Shown here piece after piece: positions 28,018 through 36,367 of a stretch of 64,000 nucleotides of DNA. Below the pieces are notes generated by a model. The model made no database searches and was not told where the DNA came from. It worked only from the letters and a program-made list of their open reading frames with translations. The position numbers were made by a program, and so were the translations under genes. Source of the stretch: Akkermansia muciniphila (GTDB taxonomy: Bacteria; Verrucomicrobiota; Verrucomicrobiia; Verrucomicrobiales; Akkermansiaceae). The stretch lies in the NCBI RefSeq assembly GCF_040616545.1, contig NZ_CP156688.1:2418001-2482000 (forward strand). The letters run 5' to 3'. Numbering within the stretch: position 1 is the stretch's first letter; each line of letters begins with the position of its first letter.

Positions 28018-28055
28018 ATCAGGAAGGGGTAATTCCCTTCCTGATTCTGTTTTTC
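28018..28055 (+). terminator. Terminator of the MATE gene, overlapping the opposite gene's end
   Basis: A perfect 11-bp stem (28018-28028 with 28035-28045), six-base loop, then TCTGTTTTTC. The left arm overlaps the last codons of the minus-strand PH gene that converges here. Confidence 0.75.
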
Positions 28056-28618
28056 AGCAGGTCTGCAACTTCTCCTGGTTGCGGTACGTCATTAATAATG
28101 AAGTTCCTGCGCCTGCTGTATCCCAGAATGAGATGGCCTGTGCCATCCCTGTTCAATTTCTGGTGCACGTATTTCAATTTATGGATGGGATAGGTCCGCA
28201 CTGTTTCCGTGATGAACAGAGTGTTGGGCTTGATGATGGTGATCAGCCGCCGGTTTGTCACGGCATAGAGGCTGTTCCTTCTGCGCGGACGTTCCAGCCA
28301 CGGGGACGCCAGAAAGTTAATTAAGAAAATCAGGAGGACATAGGAGACGGGAAGTGATACCAGGAGCAGAAACAGGAACGCCAGGCCTGAGTGTGACCAT
28401 ACCCATCTTATTCCGGTAATGAACACGGCCAGTAGCATGCAGCCTTGCAGCAGCCGTTTTACGACGGTCCAGGTCCAGAGGCGTTCTTCCGGATGTGCCA
28501 TCCACAAGATTTCCTCTCCCGGCTGAAGCTTGCTGGACAGAATTTTTTCCGGGGAATGGATGGGGCGGGGATGGCGGCTCACGGCAGGATTGTATACAGA
28601 AAGAGGAGGAGCCGTCAA
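28019..28618 (-). CDS. Bacterial PH-domain membrane protein
   Basis: Up to 199 residues. LQPGEEILWMAHPEE near residue 33 is the opening strand typical of bPH2-type domains. Two membrane helices (about residues 57-72 and 78-103) follow, then the YAVTNRRLITI strand, a hallmark of bacterial PH (YdbT-like) proteins. Function is unknown; such domains sit on the cytoplasmic membrane face. The start is unclear: the frame opens with a TTG at 28618, and a GTG at 28579 would also keep the whole domain. Neither has a good ribosome site. It converges with the MATE gene and the two ends nearly touch. Confidence 0.7.
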   Translation of the reverse strand: MTAPPLSVYNPAVSRHPRPIHSPEKILSSKLQPGEEILWMAHPEERLWTWTVVKRLLQGCMLLAVFITGIRWVWSHSGLAFLFLLLVSLPVSYVLLIFLINFLASPWLERPRRRNSLYAVTNRRLITIIKPNTLFITETVRTYPIHKLKYVHQKLNRDGTGHLILGYSRRRNFIINDVPQPGEVADLLKNRIRKGITPS

Positions 28619-28865
28619 ACAGCCTGTCAGTTAAGGCATTGATTCATTCGTGGAAGGAACTGCCGGAGGAGAACCGTGGAAAGGTGTGATTTCCATTTTT
28701 TGAAGGTTGAAGGCCGGGAAGCGGGGAGAACGTGAAAGGTTGCGCAGCGTTGGGCGGGATGAAGAATATTCTCCGGGGATGTTCGGCAAAGTCATTTTCC
28801 GCGGGTTGGAACGGTTTCAATAACAATATTCTGCCCCATATCTGGTCTTTTTCTGCCGTTTTCCC

Positions 28866-28893
28866 TTGTGGAGAAAAACAGTTCTTTTATACT
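28866..28893 (+). promoter_or_regulatory. Sigma-70-like promoter of the hexuronate operon
   Basis: TTGTGG (28866-28871) and TATACT (28888-28893) with a 16-base spacer, about 30 bases before the KDG kinase start. The rest of 28619-28865 shows nothing else I can name. Confidence 0.45.
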
Positions 28894-28924
28894 GAACGGA
28901 ATCCGTACCGTTTAAGATTTTTGT

Positions 28925-30019
28925 ATGTCGTTAATTATTAAATCAGAACAGGAATGCCGCTGGGACATCGCCTCCCTGGGTGAAGTAATGTTGAGACTGG
29001 ACCCCGGAGAGGGGCGCATCCATACCACCCGTTCCTTCCGCGTGTGCGAGGGCGGAGGGGAATACAACGTGGCCCGCGGGCTGAGGCGCTGCTTCAGGAT
29101 GCGCGGGACCATCGTCACCGCCATTTGCGACAACCCGGTGGGGCGTTTGCTGGAAGACTGCATGCTCCAGGGTGGCCTGGACCTGGATTACGTAGCCTGG
29201 AAGCCGTTTGACGGCATTGGCCGCGACTGCCGCGTAGGCTTGAATTTTACGGAGCGCGGCTATGGCGTGCGCGCCGCCGTGGGCTGTTCCGACCGAGGCC
29301 TGAGCGCCGCCTGCCAGATGAAGCCCGGAGAGGTGGACTGGGACGCCCTGTTCGGCAGGCACGGCGTGCGCTGGTTCCATACCGGCGGAATTTACGCGGG
29401 CCTTTCGGAGACGACCAGCGCCGTGGTGCTGGAAGCCGTGCAGGCCGCCCGCAGGCACGGGACCGTCGTTTCCTACGACTTGAATTACCGTCCCTCCTTG
29501 TGGAAGAGCATCGGGGGGCAGGCCCGCGCGCAGGAGGTGAACCGGGCCATCGCGCCCTTTGTGGACGTGATGATCGGCAATGAGGAAGACTTCCAGGCTT
29601 CCCTGGGGCTCTCCATTGAAGGGAGCACGGAGGATTTTTCCCATATTGACCAGAACTCCTACCGGCAGATGATCCGCCGCGCCGTGAAGGAGTTCGGCTT
29701 CAAGGCCGCGGCTACCACGCTGCGCGTGGCCCGTACGGCTACGCTGAACGACTGGGCGGCCATGTTGTATTACGACGGCGAATTTTATGATTCCATCTCC
29801 TTCCCGAATCTGGAAATCCTGGACCGCGTGGGCGGCGGGGATTCCTTTGCCTCCGGCCTGATTTACGGACTGATGTCCGGCAAGGGCCCGCAATACGCCG
29901 TGAACTGCGGCTGCGCCCACGGCGCGCTGGCCATGACCACTCCGGGGGATACCTCCACGGCCACGCTTGCGGAAGTGGAAAAAGTGATGAAGGGCGGAAC
30001 CGCCCGCGTGGACCGTTAA
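28925..30019 (+). CDS. kdgK: 2-keto-3-deoxygluconate kinase (PfkB family)
   Basis: A 364-residue sugar kinase of the ribokinase/PfkB fold. The second PfkB signature, DRVGGGDSFASGL at about residues 299-311, carries the catalytic aspartate, and the N-terminal GGGEYNVARGL matches the substrate-binding region of KDG kinases. It phosphorylates 2-keto-3-deoxygluconate to KDPG using ATP in the cytoplasm. It opens a five-gene operon whose other products make KDG from glucuronate and split KDPG, which supports this substrate over fructose or ribose. The gap to the next gene is 19 bases. At the C-terminus it is slightly longer than typical KdgK (310-340). Confidence 0.88.
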   Translation: MSLIIKSEQECRWDIASLGEVMLRLDPGEGRIHTTRSFRVCEGGGEYNVARGLRRCFRMRGTIVTAICDNPVGRLLEDCMLQGGLDLDYVAWKPFDGIGRDCRVGLNFTERGYGVRAAVGCSDRGLSAACQMKPGEVDWDALFGRHGVRWFHTGGIYAGLSETTSAVVLEAVQAARRHGTVVSYDLNYRPSLWKSIGGQARAQEVNRAIAPFVDVMIGNEEDFQASLGLSIEGSTEDFSHIDQNSYRQMIRRAVKEFGFKAAATTLRVARTATLNDWAAMLYYDGEFYDSISFPNLEILDRVGGGDSFASGLIYGLMSGKGPQYAVNCGCAHGALAMTTPGDTSTATLAEVEKVMKGGTARVDR

Positions 30020-30038
30020 CCCTTCAATTCTTCCTGAC

Positions 30039-32039
30039 ATGATTGAAAGCTGGAGATGGTATGGTCCAAGCGACCCGGTGACGTTGAGGGGCATTCGCCA
30101 GGCCGGAGCCGCGGGCATCGTGACGGCCCTGCATGAAGTGAAGTGCGGTGAACTCTGGACGCGGGAGGCGGTGGCCGAACGCGCGCGGATGGTTGAAGAG
30201 GCCGGGATGAAATGGGTGGTGGCGGAAAGCATCGCGGTCCATGAAGACATCAAGACGCGTTCCGGGAACTGGAAGCATTACCTGGAGGTTTACAAGCAAA
30301 GCCTCCGCAACCTGGCCTCGGAAGGCGTGAAGGTGGTGTGCTACAATTTCATGCCCGTGCTGGACTGGACGCGTTCCGACCTGGCTTTTCCGTTGGAGGA
30401 CGGCAGCAGCGTGCTGAAGTATGACGCCGTCCGCGTGGCCGCCTTTGACCTGTTTATTCTGGAAAGGGCAGGGGCCGCGGACGATTATCCGCCGGAAACG
30501 GTGGCGCACGCCCGCGAACTTTTCCAGTCCATGGACGGGGACGCCCGCAAGGCGCTGGCGGATTCCATCCTGCTGGGGCTCCCTGGCACGGTGGACGACC
30601 TGACGCCGGAGCAGTTCCGGAAAATGCTCCAACGCTACGAAGGCATTGACGATGCTCAATTGCGCCGGAACCTGTACCTCTTTCTGAATGAAATCATGCC
30701 CGTGTGCGAAGAAACGGGCATCCGCATGGCCATCCACCCGGACGATCCGCCGCGGCCCATCTTCGGCCTTCCCCGCATCATGAGCGATGAGGAGGACATG
30801 CGCCGGCTGGTGCGGGAGGTTCCCTCCATGCATTCCGGCTTCACGCTCTGCACCGGCTCTCTGGGCGGCCTGTACTCCAACGCGCCGCACCTGCTGATGG
30901 AGGAGTTTGCGGACAGGGTGTATTTCGCCCATTTCCGCAATACGGTATTTGACGCGGACCATGAAAGCTTCCGGGAATCCGGTTCCCACCTTTGCGGCCA
31001 TACGGACATGGCCTATGCCATGCAGTGCCTGCTGGACGAGGAAGCCCGGCGCAAGACCGCGGGATGGCCGGAATGGCGCATTCCGGTGCGCCCGGACCAC
31101 GGCAAGCTGATGGACATTGACCTGGAGAAGAATTGCTACGCCGGGTATTCCTACGGTGGCCGCGTGATCGGCCTGGCGGAACTGCGCGGCCTGGCGATGG
31201 GGCTTCAATCCTTCCGCCCCTTGGCGGGAAAAACCGCCGTCGTGACGGGAGCCGCAGGCGTGCTTTGCTCCGTGATGGCCCGGGACCTGCTGAAGGCCGG
31301 GGCCAGTGTGGTGCTTCTGGGCCGTACCCGTTCCAAACTGGAAGAGCTCCAGCGGACGCTGGCGGGGGACGGGCTGGGCCGCACGCTGGTGCTGGCCGCG
31401 GACGTGCTGGACAAGGCCGCTCTGGAACAGGCCTGTTCCCGTGTGAAAGAAGCGTGGGGAAGGCTGGATATTCTGGTGAACGGCGCGGGAGGCAACGATC
31501 CGCGCGGAACCAGTCCGGCGGAGCAGTGCACGCCGGACACTCCGGCGGACCAAGGCTTCTTCGGCATGGACATGGAGGGCTTTGAATACGTGAACCGCCT
31601 CAACATGATCGGCACCATTCTGCCTTCCCAGGTCTTCGGGGAACTGCTGGCTGCTTCCGGCGGGTGCATCGTCAACATCTCCTCCATGGCCGCCTTCCAG
31701 CCTCTGACCAAGGTAGGCGCGTACGGGGCCGCCAAGGCCGCGGTGGACAACTTCACCAAGTGGCTCGCCACGCACCTGGCCCCGCTGGGCGTCCGCGTGA
31801 ACGCGATTGCGCCCGGCTTTTTCATCACGGAGCAGAACCGCTTCCTGATGATGGAGAAGGACGGCGCAACCCCCACGGCGCGCGGGAAAAAGGTGCTGGC
31901 CAAGACGCCCATGCACCGTTTCGGTGAGCCGGAGGATCTCTGCGGCGCGCTCCGCTTCCTGGTCTCTCCCTCCGCCTCCTTCGTAACGGGCGTCATCATT
32001 CCCGTGGACGGGGGCTTTCTGGCCTATTCCGGAGTATAA
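30039..32039 (+). CDS. Fused mannonate dehydratase (UxuA) and SDR-type mannonate/fructuronate oxidoreductase
   Basis: A 666-residue bifunctional protein. Residues 1 to about 388 are a UxuA-type mannonate dehydratase, with the metal-binding patterns MAIHPDDPPRPIFGLPRI, CTGSLGG and YFAHFRN; this part makes KDG from D-mannonate. Residues about 392-666 are a short-chain dehydrogenase with the nucleotide-binding TGAAGVLC, NISSM (catalytic Ser) and YGAAK (catalytic Tyr-Lys). SDR enzymes of this subgroup reduce fructuronate to mannonate, replacing UxuB. The join is direct, without an obvious linker, and there is no frameshift. One chain thus carries two consecutive steps of glucuronate catabolism. 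The next gene starts 18 bases downstream. Confidence 0.9.
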   Translation: MIESWRWYGPSDPVTLRGIRQAGAAGIVTALHEVKCGELWTREAVAERARMVEEAGMKWVVAESIAVHEDIKTRSGNWKHYLEVYKQSLRNLASEGVKVVCYNFMPVLDWTRSDLAFPLEDGSSVLKYDAVRVAAFDLFILERAGAADDYPPETVAHARELFQSMDGDARKALADSILLGLPGTVDDLTPEQFRKMLQRYEGIDDAQLRRNLYLFLNEIMPVCEETGIRMAIHPDDPPRPIFGLPRIMSDEEDMRRLVREVPSMHSGFTLCTGSLGGLYSNAPHLLMEEFADRVYFAHFRNTVFDADHESFRESGSHLCGHTDMAYAMQCLLDEEARRKTAGWPEWRIPVRPDHGKLMDIDLEKNCYAGYSYGGRVIGLAELRGLAMGLQSFRPLAGKTAVVTGAAGVLCSVMARDLLKAGASVVLLGRTRSKLEELQRTLAGDGLGRTLVLAADVLDKAALEQACSRVKEAWGRLDILVNGAGGNDPRGTSPAEQCTPDTPADQGFFGMDMEGFEYVNRLNMIGTILPSQVFGELLAASGGCIVNISSMAAFQPLTKVGAYGAAKAAVDNFTKWLATHLAPLGVRVNAIAPGFFITEQNRFLMMEKDGATPTARGKKVLAKTPMHRFGEPEDLCGALRFLVSPSASFVTGVIIPVDGGFLAYSGV

Positions 32040-32057
32040 CCGCCAACGCTTGCCGCC

Positions 32058-33455
32058 ATGTTTATCAACGACGATTTCCTGCTGGACACCCCCCAGGCGA
32101 AGACGCTTTTCCATGAGTACGCGGAGGGGCAGCCGATCATTGACTACCATTCCCACCTGGACCCCGCCGCCATTGCGGACAACCGCCAGTTCTCCAACAT
32201 CGCCCAGCTCTGGCTGGACGGGGACCATTACAAATGGCGCGCCATGAGGACGAACGGGATTCCGGAACGCCTCTGTTCCGGAGACGCTCCGGACCGGGAG
32301 AAGTATGACGCCTGGGCGGCTACGGTGCCGCGCCTGCTGCGCAACCCCCTGTACCACTGGACGCATCTGGAACTGCGGCGCCCGTTCGGCATTTCCGGCA
32401 TTCTGTTCAGTCCGGAGACGGCGGACGAGGTGTGGAAGAAAACCTCCTCCATGCTTCAGTCCGGAAAAATGGGCGCACTGGACATCCTGAAAAGGATGAA
32501 CGTGGAAACCGTCTGCACCACGGACGATCCCTGCGACGATCTCTCCGCCCACCGCAGGCATGCCGCTTCCGGGGATTCCGTCAAGTTGCTTCCCACCTTC
32601 CGCCCGGACAAGGCGCGCGCCGTCCATCAGGGCAGCGCATGGCGGGAATGGGTGGGCCGCCTGGAACAGGCCTCCGGCATGGAAATACGTGATTTAGCCG
32701 GTTTCCGGAAGGCGCTTGCCTCCAGGCATGACTTTTTTGCGCAGCACGGCTGCAAGCTCTCGGACCACTCCCTGGAAGCGTTTGACGGGGAAAGCCTGTC
32801 CGGGGAAGAAGCCGCGGCCCTGTTCGCCTCCGCCCTTCAGGGCGGTGACATCGCCTCCGGGGATGCCGCCCGTTTCTCCAATTACCTGATGGACTTCTTC
32901 GCGGAGCTGGATTCCGGTAAAAACTGGGTGCGCCAGCTTCATGTGGGCGCCCTCAGGAACCCGAACGGAGCTGCCCTGCGGGACCTGGGGCCGGATACGG
33001 GATTTGACGCCATTGCGGATTTCACCTACATCGCCCCGCTCGCGCGCCTGCTGGACCGTTCCGCTCAAAAGGGAACCCTGCCGCGCACCATCCTGTACAA
33101 TCTCAATCCGCGGGACAACGCCGCCCTGGCCGTGCTCTGCGGCAGTTTCCAGGACGGCGTCACGGCCGGAAAAATGCAGTACGGAGCCGCCTGGTGGTTC
33201 CTGGACCAGATGGACGGCATGACCCTCCATCTGGAAACCCTCAGCCAGCTCGGGATGCTCTCCCGCTTCGTGGGCATGCTGACGGACAGCCGCAGCCTGT
33301 TGAGCTACACGCGGCATGAATACTTCCGCCGCATCCTGTGCCGCATCCTTGGGCGTGACATGGCCCGGGGCCTGGTTCCGGACGATATGGAGATGATAGG
33401 CTCCATGGTGGCGGACATCTCCTACCGCAACGCCAAACAATATTTCAACTTTTAA
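32058..33455 (+). CDS. uxaC: Glucuronate (uronate) isomerase
   Basis: A 465-residue enzyme of the amidohydrolase superfamily converting glucuronate to fructuronate (and galacturonate to tagaturonate). Diagnostic features are the N-terminal metal motif DYHSHLDP, the TDDPCDDL segment around residue 155 and a long C-terminal region ending in ISYRNAKQYFNF, which is nearly invariant in UxaC. Length fits the family (about 470). It lies third in the hexuronate operon, just three bases before the aldolase gene. The context supports glucuronate as main substrate, since no altronate pathway gene is present. Confidence 0.95.
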   Translation: MFINDDFLLDTPQAKTLFHEYAEGQPIIDYHSHLDPAAIADNRQFSNIAQLWLDGDHYKWRAMRTNGIPERLCSGDAPDREKYDAWAATVPRLLRNPLYHWTHLELRRPFGISGILFSPETADEVWKKTSSMLQSGKMGALDILKRMNVETVCTTDDPCDDLSAHRRHAASGDSVKLLPTFRPDKARAVHQGSAWREWVGRLEQASGMEIRDLAGFRKALASRHDFFAQHGCKLSDHSLEAFDGESLSGEEAAALFASALQGGDIASGDAARFSNYLMDFFAELDSGKNWVRQLHVGALRNPNGAALRDLGPDTGFDAIADFTYIAPLARLLDRSAQKGTLPRTILYNLNPRDNAALAVLCGSFQDGVTAGKMQYGAAWWFLDQMDGMTLHLETLSQLGMLSRFVGMLTDSRSLLSYTRHEYFRRILCRILGRDMARGLVPDDMEMIGSMVADISYRNAKQYFNF

Positions 33456-33458
33456 ACC

Positions 33459-34103
33459 ATGAAGACACTGCTGGAAAAATTATCCGCCATCAAGCTTGTC
33501 CCCGTCGTCGTCATCCATGACGCGGACAAGGCCGTACCCCTTGCCAAAGCCTTGCTGGACAACGGCTGCGGCTGCATGGAAATCACGTTCAGAACGCCCG
33601 CCGCCGCGGAATCCATTGCCCGCATTTCCCGGGAAGTTCCCGGAATGCTGGTGGGCGCGGGAACCCTGCTGACGCCGGAACAGGCGGAGGCCGCCCGCCG
33701 GGCCGGGGCTTCCTTCGGCGTGGCTCCCGGCTTTGATCCCCAGGTGGTGAAGGCTGCCGTGGGGAGGGATTTCCTGTTTGTCCCGGGCGTCTCCACCGCC
33801 TCGGAAATGAGCCAGGCCCTTTCCCTGGGCTGCCTGTTCCAGAAGTTTTTCCCGGCGGAGGCCGCGGGCGGCGTCAGGATGCTTAAATCCCTGCTGGCCG
33901 CGTTCCGCCATACGGGCGTGCGCATCATGCCCACGGGGGGCATCAACGCGGGCAACATCGGCTCCTGGCTGGAAATCCCGGAAGTGGCCGCCTGCGGCGG
34001 TTCCTGGATTTGCGAATCTCCCCTCATTGAGGCCGGGGACTGGGAGGAAATAGGCAGGCGCACGCGGGAAGCCCTGAAGGCCTTGCAGACCAGCTCCATC
34101 TAA
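33459..34103 (+). CDS. eda: KDPG aldolase (2-dehydro-3-deoxy-phosphogluconate aldolase)
   Basis: A 214-residue class I aldolase cleaving KDPG to pyruvate and glyceraldehyde 3-phosphate. The Schiff-base lysine lies in FQKFFPAEAAGG near residue 130, with the phosphate-binding MPTGGINAGN further on and GAGTLLTPEQA before. Length matches Eda (about 210). It follows uxaC after three bases and is followed by the transporter gene after 19, so it is part of the same transcript and completes the pathway from glucuronate to central metabolism. Confidence 0.95.
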   Translation: MKTLLEKLSAIKLVPVVVIHDADKAVPLAKALLDNGCGCMEITFRTPAAAESIARISREVPGMLVGAGTLLTPEQAEAARRAGASFGVAPGFDPQVVKAAVGRDFLFVPGVSTASEMSQALSLGCLFQKFFPAEAAGGVRMLKSLLAAFRHTGVRIMPTGGINAGNIGSWLEIPEVAACGGSWICESPLIEAGDWEEIGRRTREALKALQTSSI

Positions 34104-34122
34104 CCACCAACTGCGTTTACCT

Positions 34123-35403
34123 ATGCTCCAGGAACAACCCAGGCAGGACTCCTTCCGGTGGATGATTCTCTTCATGCTCTTTGCAGCGACGACAATCAAC
34201 TACCTGGACCGCCAGATTCTCTCCATCCTGAAACCCATTCTGGATCATGAACTGGGCTGGACGGACGCCCAGTACGGCATGATCATGTCCATCTTCCAGG
34301 CTTCCTATGCGGTGGGCCTGACCATGTTCGGGTGGATTATCGACAAATACGGCGCGAGGATGGGCTTTGCCATTTCCATCATCTGGTGGAGCGTGGGCGC
34401 GCTTTCCCATGCCTTTGCCGTAGGCGTCAAATCCATGGGCCTCAGCCGCGTTATTCTGGGCCTGGGGGAAGGCGGCAACTTCCCGGCAAGCATCAAGACG
34501 GTGACCAACTGGTTCTCCTCCGGGGAACGCGTGTTCGCCACCACCCTGTTCAATTCCGGCGCGAACGTGGGGGCGCTGGTGGCTCCGGCCACCATCCCGT
34601 TCATTGCCGCCGCGTGGGGGTGGCAGTCCGCTTTCATTGCCGCCGGCGTGCTCGGCTTTATCTGGGTGGTGTTCTGGCTCCGGATGCCTAAAAATCCGCG
34701 CGTGAAGCTGGCGGAGGAATCCGCCGCCCTGGCGCAGGCGGAAAAGGAGGAAGCCAGGGCCTCCATCCCGTGGAGGAAATTGCTGGCTTACAGGCAATCC
34801 TGGAGCCTCATCCTCGTGCGCTTCCTGACGGACCCCATCTGGTGGTTCTTCCTCTTCTGGCTGCCTGATTTCTTCAGCAAGCACTTTGGCTATAACATCA
34901 AGGAATCCGCCCTCCCGCTGATTGTCATTTACGCCCTGGTGACCGTACTGAGCATTCTGGGGGGCACCCTGACCAAATTCCTGGCAAACCGCGGGTGGAG
35001 CCTGAACAAGGTCAGGAAAATCTCCATGCTCATCTTTGCCTGCTGCGTGGTTCCCGTGATCTTCGTCCAGTACTTTGACATGTGGACCATCGTAGCCGTA
35101 TTGGGGCTGGCGGGAGGCGCGCACCAGGCGTGGTCCGCCAGCGTGTACACGCTGGGTTCCGATATGTTCCCGAAGTCGGACGTGGCGTCCATCACCGGCC
35201 TTTCCGGCATGGCGGGGCAGATCGGCAGCGTGCTGTTCCAGACGGCGGTGGGCCTGACCCTGTCCTGGTTCGCCGCGCAGGGCAATGCCTCCCATGGGTA
35301 CGACATCATCTTCATGGTCTGCGGAAGCGCCTACCTGGCGGCATTCGTCATCTTCAGCCTGATCATCCCCAACATCAAGATGGTGGCTCCCGGAGAAAAC
35401 TGA
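34123..35403 (+). CDS. MFS hexuronate transporter (ExuT-like)
   Basis: A 426-residue major-facilitator protein of the anion:cation symporter branch with twelve membrane segments. The N-terminal NYLDRQILSILKP and the MFGWIIDKYGARMGFA loop motif between helices 2 and 3 are typical of ExuT/GudP-like sugar-acid transporters. It probably takes up glucuronate with protons. It closes the hexuronate operon; after it, 35404-35552 contains two small hairpins (about 35421-35453 and 35457-35472) without T tracts. Confidence 0.9.
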   Translation: MLQEQPRQDSFRWMILFMLFAATTINYLDRQILSILKPILDHELGWTDAQYGMIMSIFQASYAVGLTMFGWIIDKYGARMGFAISIIWWSVGALSHAFAVGVKSMGLSRVILGLGEGGNFPASIKTVTNWFSSGERVFATTLFNSGANVGALVAPATIPFIAAAWGWQSAFIAAGVLGFIWVVFWLRMPKNPRVKLAEESAALAQAEKEEARASIPWRKLLAYRQSWSLILVRFLTDPIWWFFLFWLPDFFSKHFGYNIKESALPLIVIYALVTVLSILGGTLTKFLANRGWSLNKVRKISMLIFACCVVPVIFVQYFDMWTIVAVLGLAGGAHQAWSASVYTLGSDMFPKSDVASITGLSGMAGQIGSVLFQTAVGLTLSWFAAQGNASHGYDIIFMVCGSAYLAAFVIFSLIIPNIKMVAPGEN

Positions 35404-35552
35404 TCTTTCAGGGCATTTTCTTTCCACGGGATGGATACGGCGTCCCGGAAAGTGAACATGCCCGGAGGCATGGCGGAGCGTGAATCCGGGGCCTTCCGGA
35501 GATGTAATGACGGCGTGCGGGAAATGAATCCCCACGCCATCATTATTGAATT

Positions 35553-36257
35553 ATGTCTATTACAGTTACCACTCCGGAAGGCCGGAACGTTGAATTCAAG
35601 GACCAGCGGGGGCCGACCTGCGGCCTTTACGCCCTCTCCTTTGTCCTGGAATATCTTTATGATATTAAAATCCCCGCCACGGCAGACGGGGACAAAACCA
35701 GGGAATCCCTGAGAAGCAGATTTAAAAAGGACGGGAAAACCGTTATTGGAGAATTATATGAAGCTACTCCGGCCATGGCGGATTATATCAAGACTCTGGA
35801 GGCCGCCAAAATCAATTGCCAGTCTGTTCCATGTGACGTCACCGCCATCATTGAAACGCTGAATGGCGGAGGCCTCTGCATGATTCCTTTCTGCGTGGAC
35901 GCCTCCGGCAACCCCGATAATTCAGGAATTCACGCTCATTGGTGTGTTGTGCAGAAGAATGTGGCCCATGCGTCCATGAAATTGGCGGACACCTTCCATT
36001 GGGGCGCAAAATTCCTATTTGACCTGGATGTTTTGCAAACCAGCAATAACGCCATTCAGGACGTGCCGGAATCCTGGTGGGGCAAAGACAAGGACAGCAC
36101 CGCCCTGGAGTATTATTCCTGTGACTCGGAACAGAGCACGACGGCCGTTGATTCCCTAGGGGCAACCCATCAGCTCAAGCCCGGTTCCGTCAAGAAAATT
36201 CCGGCAACCGCCCTCAGCCAGAAGCTGGCTGGACAGATGCTGGTTTTTACCAAGTAG
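35553..36257 (+). CDS. Papain-fold-like (C39-like) cysteine peptidase candidate
   Basis: A 234-residue protein I do not recognise as a named bacterial family. QRGPTCGLYALSF (Gln18, Cys23) has the spacing of the oxyanion Gln and nucleophile Cys in papain-like and C39-like peptidases, and IHAHWCVVQ (His127/His129) fits the catalytic histidine strand. The CGLYAL context also recalls the actin-maturation protease group, but this is pattern-level resemblance only. There is no signal peptide or membrane segment, so it is probably cytoplasmic or delivered by another route. It sits 149 bases after the hexuronate operon and is probably its own unit, ending at a strong bidirectional hairpin. Confidence 0.6.
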   Translation: MSITVTTPEGRNVEFKDQRGPTCGLYALSFVLEYLYDIKIPATADGDKTRESLRSRFKKDGKTVIGELYEATPAMADYIKTLEAAKINCQSVPCDVTAIIETLNGGGLCMIPFCVDASGNPDNSGIHAHWCVVQKNVAHASMKLADTFHWGAKFLFDLDVLQTSNNAIQDVPESWWGKDKDSTALEYYSCDSEQSTTAVDSLGATHQLKPGSVKKIPATALSQKLAGQMLVFTK

Positions 36258-36304
36258 GTTAGCGCCGCAGCGGATGGATTTTCAGGAATCCGTAAACGGA
36301 AAAC

Positions 36305-36334
36305 GGGCGGTCCCTTTCATGTAGGGGACCGCCC
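36305..36334. terminator. Bidirectional terminator between convergent genes
   Basis: A perfect 10-bp GC-rich stem (36305-36314 with 36325-36334). On the minus strand it is followed by TTTTCCGTTT, serving the carboxyltransferase gene; on the plus strand the tail is weaker (GTGGTTTTA). Confidence 0.7.
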
Positions 36335-36367
36335 GCAAGTGGTTTTATCCGGATGTTCCGGAGATTT

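Noticed and set aside
30024-32627. About 870-codon minus-strand frame opposite the hexuronate genes
   Set aside because: Antisense shadow covering parts of two well-supported genes.
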